NCBI GenBank assembly: GCA_049296695.1
Contig: JBAQSX010000129.1
Coordinates: forward strand, 1 to 5,321
Reading direction: 5' to 3'
DNA from: UBA10906 sp049296695
GTDB taxonomy: Bacteria > Pseudomonadota > Gammaproteobacteria > Methylococcales > Methylomonadaceae
Length of the DNA stretch: 5,321 nt
A program made the position numbers and the translations under genes. Below the pieces are notes generated by a model. That model was not told the origin of the DNA, made no database searches, and saw nothing but the letters and a program-made list of their open reading frames with translations. Within the stretch, counting starts at the first letter, position 1. Every line of letters starts with the position of its first letter. Shown one piece after another: positions 5,107-5,321 of this stretch.

Positions 5107-5160
5107 AAAAACACTAAATTCACGAAAATAATTAAGCTTTTTCGTGGATTTAGTGTTTTT
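5107..5160 (+). terminator. Long hairpin terminator after the oxidase gene
   Basis: Bases 5107-5128 pair with 5139-5160 over 22 positions, with a single T-G wobble and a 10-base loop. The right arm ends in five T residues and one more follows at 5161. A-rich and T-rich ends on both sides mean it could stop transcription from either direction. It begins 26 bases after the oxidase stop. The octamer CACGAAAA occurs twice (5103-5110, 5121-5128), and the element resembles dispersed CGTG/CACG repeats of other genomes, so it may be a repeat adopted as a terminator. Confidence 0.75.
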
Positions 5161-5226
5161 TGTAGATACTAATTTTTTAAAGCTTGCGTAATACAGGTTT
5201 TTCAAAATCATTTAATGACTATCTAA

Positions 5227-5320
5227 AATTGTGTAGGGTTTATTAATATCGGGGCGAATCCTATTTGCCCTTAATAACAAGGTCGTTGTATAAGGGTGAA
5301 TAGGATTCGCCCCTACAATT
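5227..5320. repeat. Palindromic dispersed repeat / MITE-like element
   Basis: The 22-base arms 5251-5272 (GGGGCGAATCC...) and 5292-5313 match as inverted repeats at 20 of 22 positions, and both differences are G-U compatible in RNA. The loop is 19 bases. The outer ends AATTGTGTAGGG (5227-5238) and CCTACAATT (5312-5320) are also inverted, but the left copy has 2 extra bases and is separated from its inner arm by about 12 bases. There is no transposase. I recall similar GGGGCGAAT-type hairpins in many bacterial genomes but could not check this. Confidence 0.65.
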
Positions 5321-5321
5321 G

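Noticed and set aside
5161..5226. Possible small gene or RNA between the terminator and the terminal repeat
   Set aside because: Short AT-rich stretch with no start, ribosome site or stable fold that I can see.

Overview
The window looks like chromosomal DNA from an AT-rich, Gram-negative bacterium. A gammaproteobacterium is my best guess, possibly a sulfur- or methane-oxidising lineage. The reasons are a cleavable Sec signal on a periplasmic multicopper oxidase, a perfect FNR/ANR-type palindrome, sigma70-like promoters, and hairpin repeats of a kind I associate with Beggiatoa-like genomes. The taxonomy is inference and is not proven by the sequence.

Left part (1-1814, minus strand): one long open frame runs off the left edge. 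It encodes at least 604 residues of adhesive/binding modules in the order ricin-type QxW trefoil, three beta/gamma-crystallin domains with six Ca-binding motifs, fascin-like trefoil, Gly/Ser linker. At the very edge a strictly periodic array begins with a cysteine every fifth residue (C-G-A-D-x). The array looks like the core of a Cys-every-fifth RiPP-like substrate, or a cysteine-rich variant of a pentapeptide repeat. The protein has no visible Sec signal. Any maturase or exporter would lie beyond position 1 and cannot be seen.

Divergent intergenic region (1815-2328): about 510 AT-rich bases without a credible gene. It holds the ribosome binding site and a candidate promoter (perfect -35) for the minus-strand gene, a leader stem-loop that starts where that transcript should begin, several inverted repeats, and a perfect TTGAT-N4-ATCAA FNR box in front of the plus-strand gene.

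Middle (2329-3216, plus): a CPBP-family (Abi/CaaX-like) intramembrane protease with an EExxxR motif. Members of this family act in prenyl-protein processing and in bacteriocin immunity or processing, so its position opposite a possible RiPP substrate is suggestive. No direct link is shown.

Right (3335-5080, plus): an exported multicopper oxidase with all eight trinuclear-cluster histidines and the type-1 copper site in the first cupredoxin domain, the layout of type-C two-domain oxidases. Unusually, it ends in a predicted membrane anchor with a basic tail. It has its own promoter, with a palindrome over the -35, and a strong hairpin terminator downstream (5107-5160). The last ~95 bases hold a terminal-inverted-repeat element whose stem mismatches are all G-U wobbles.
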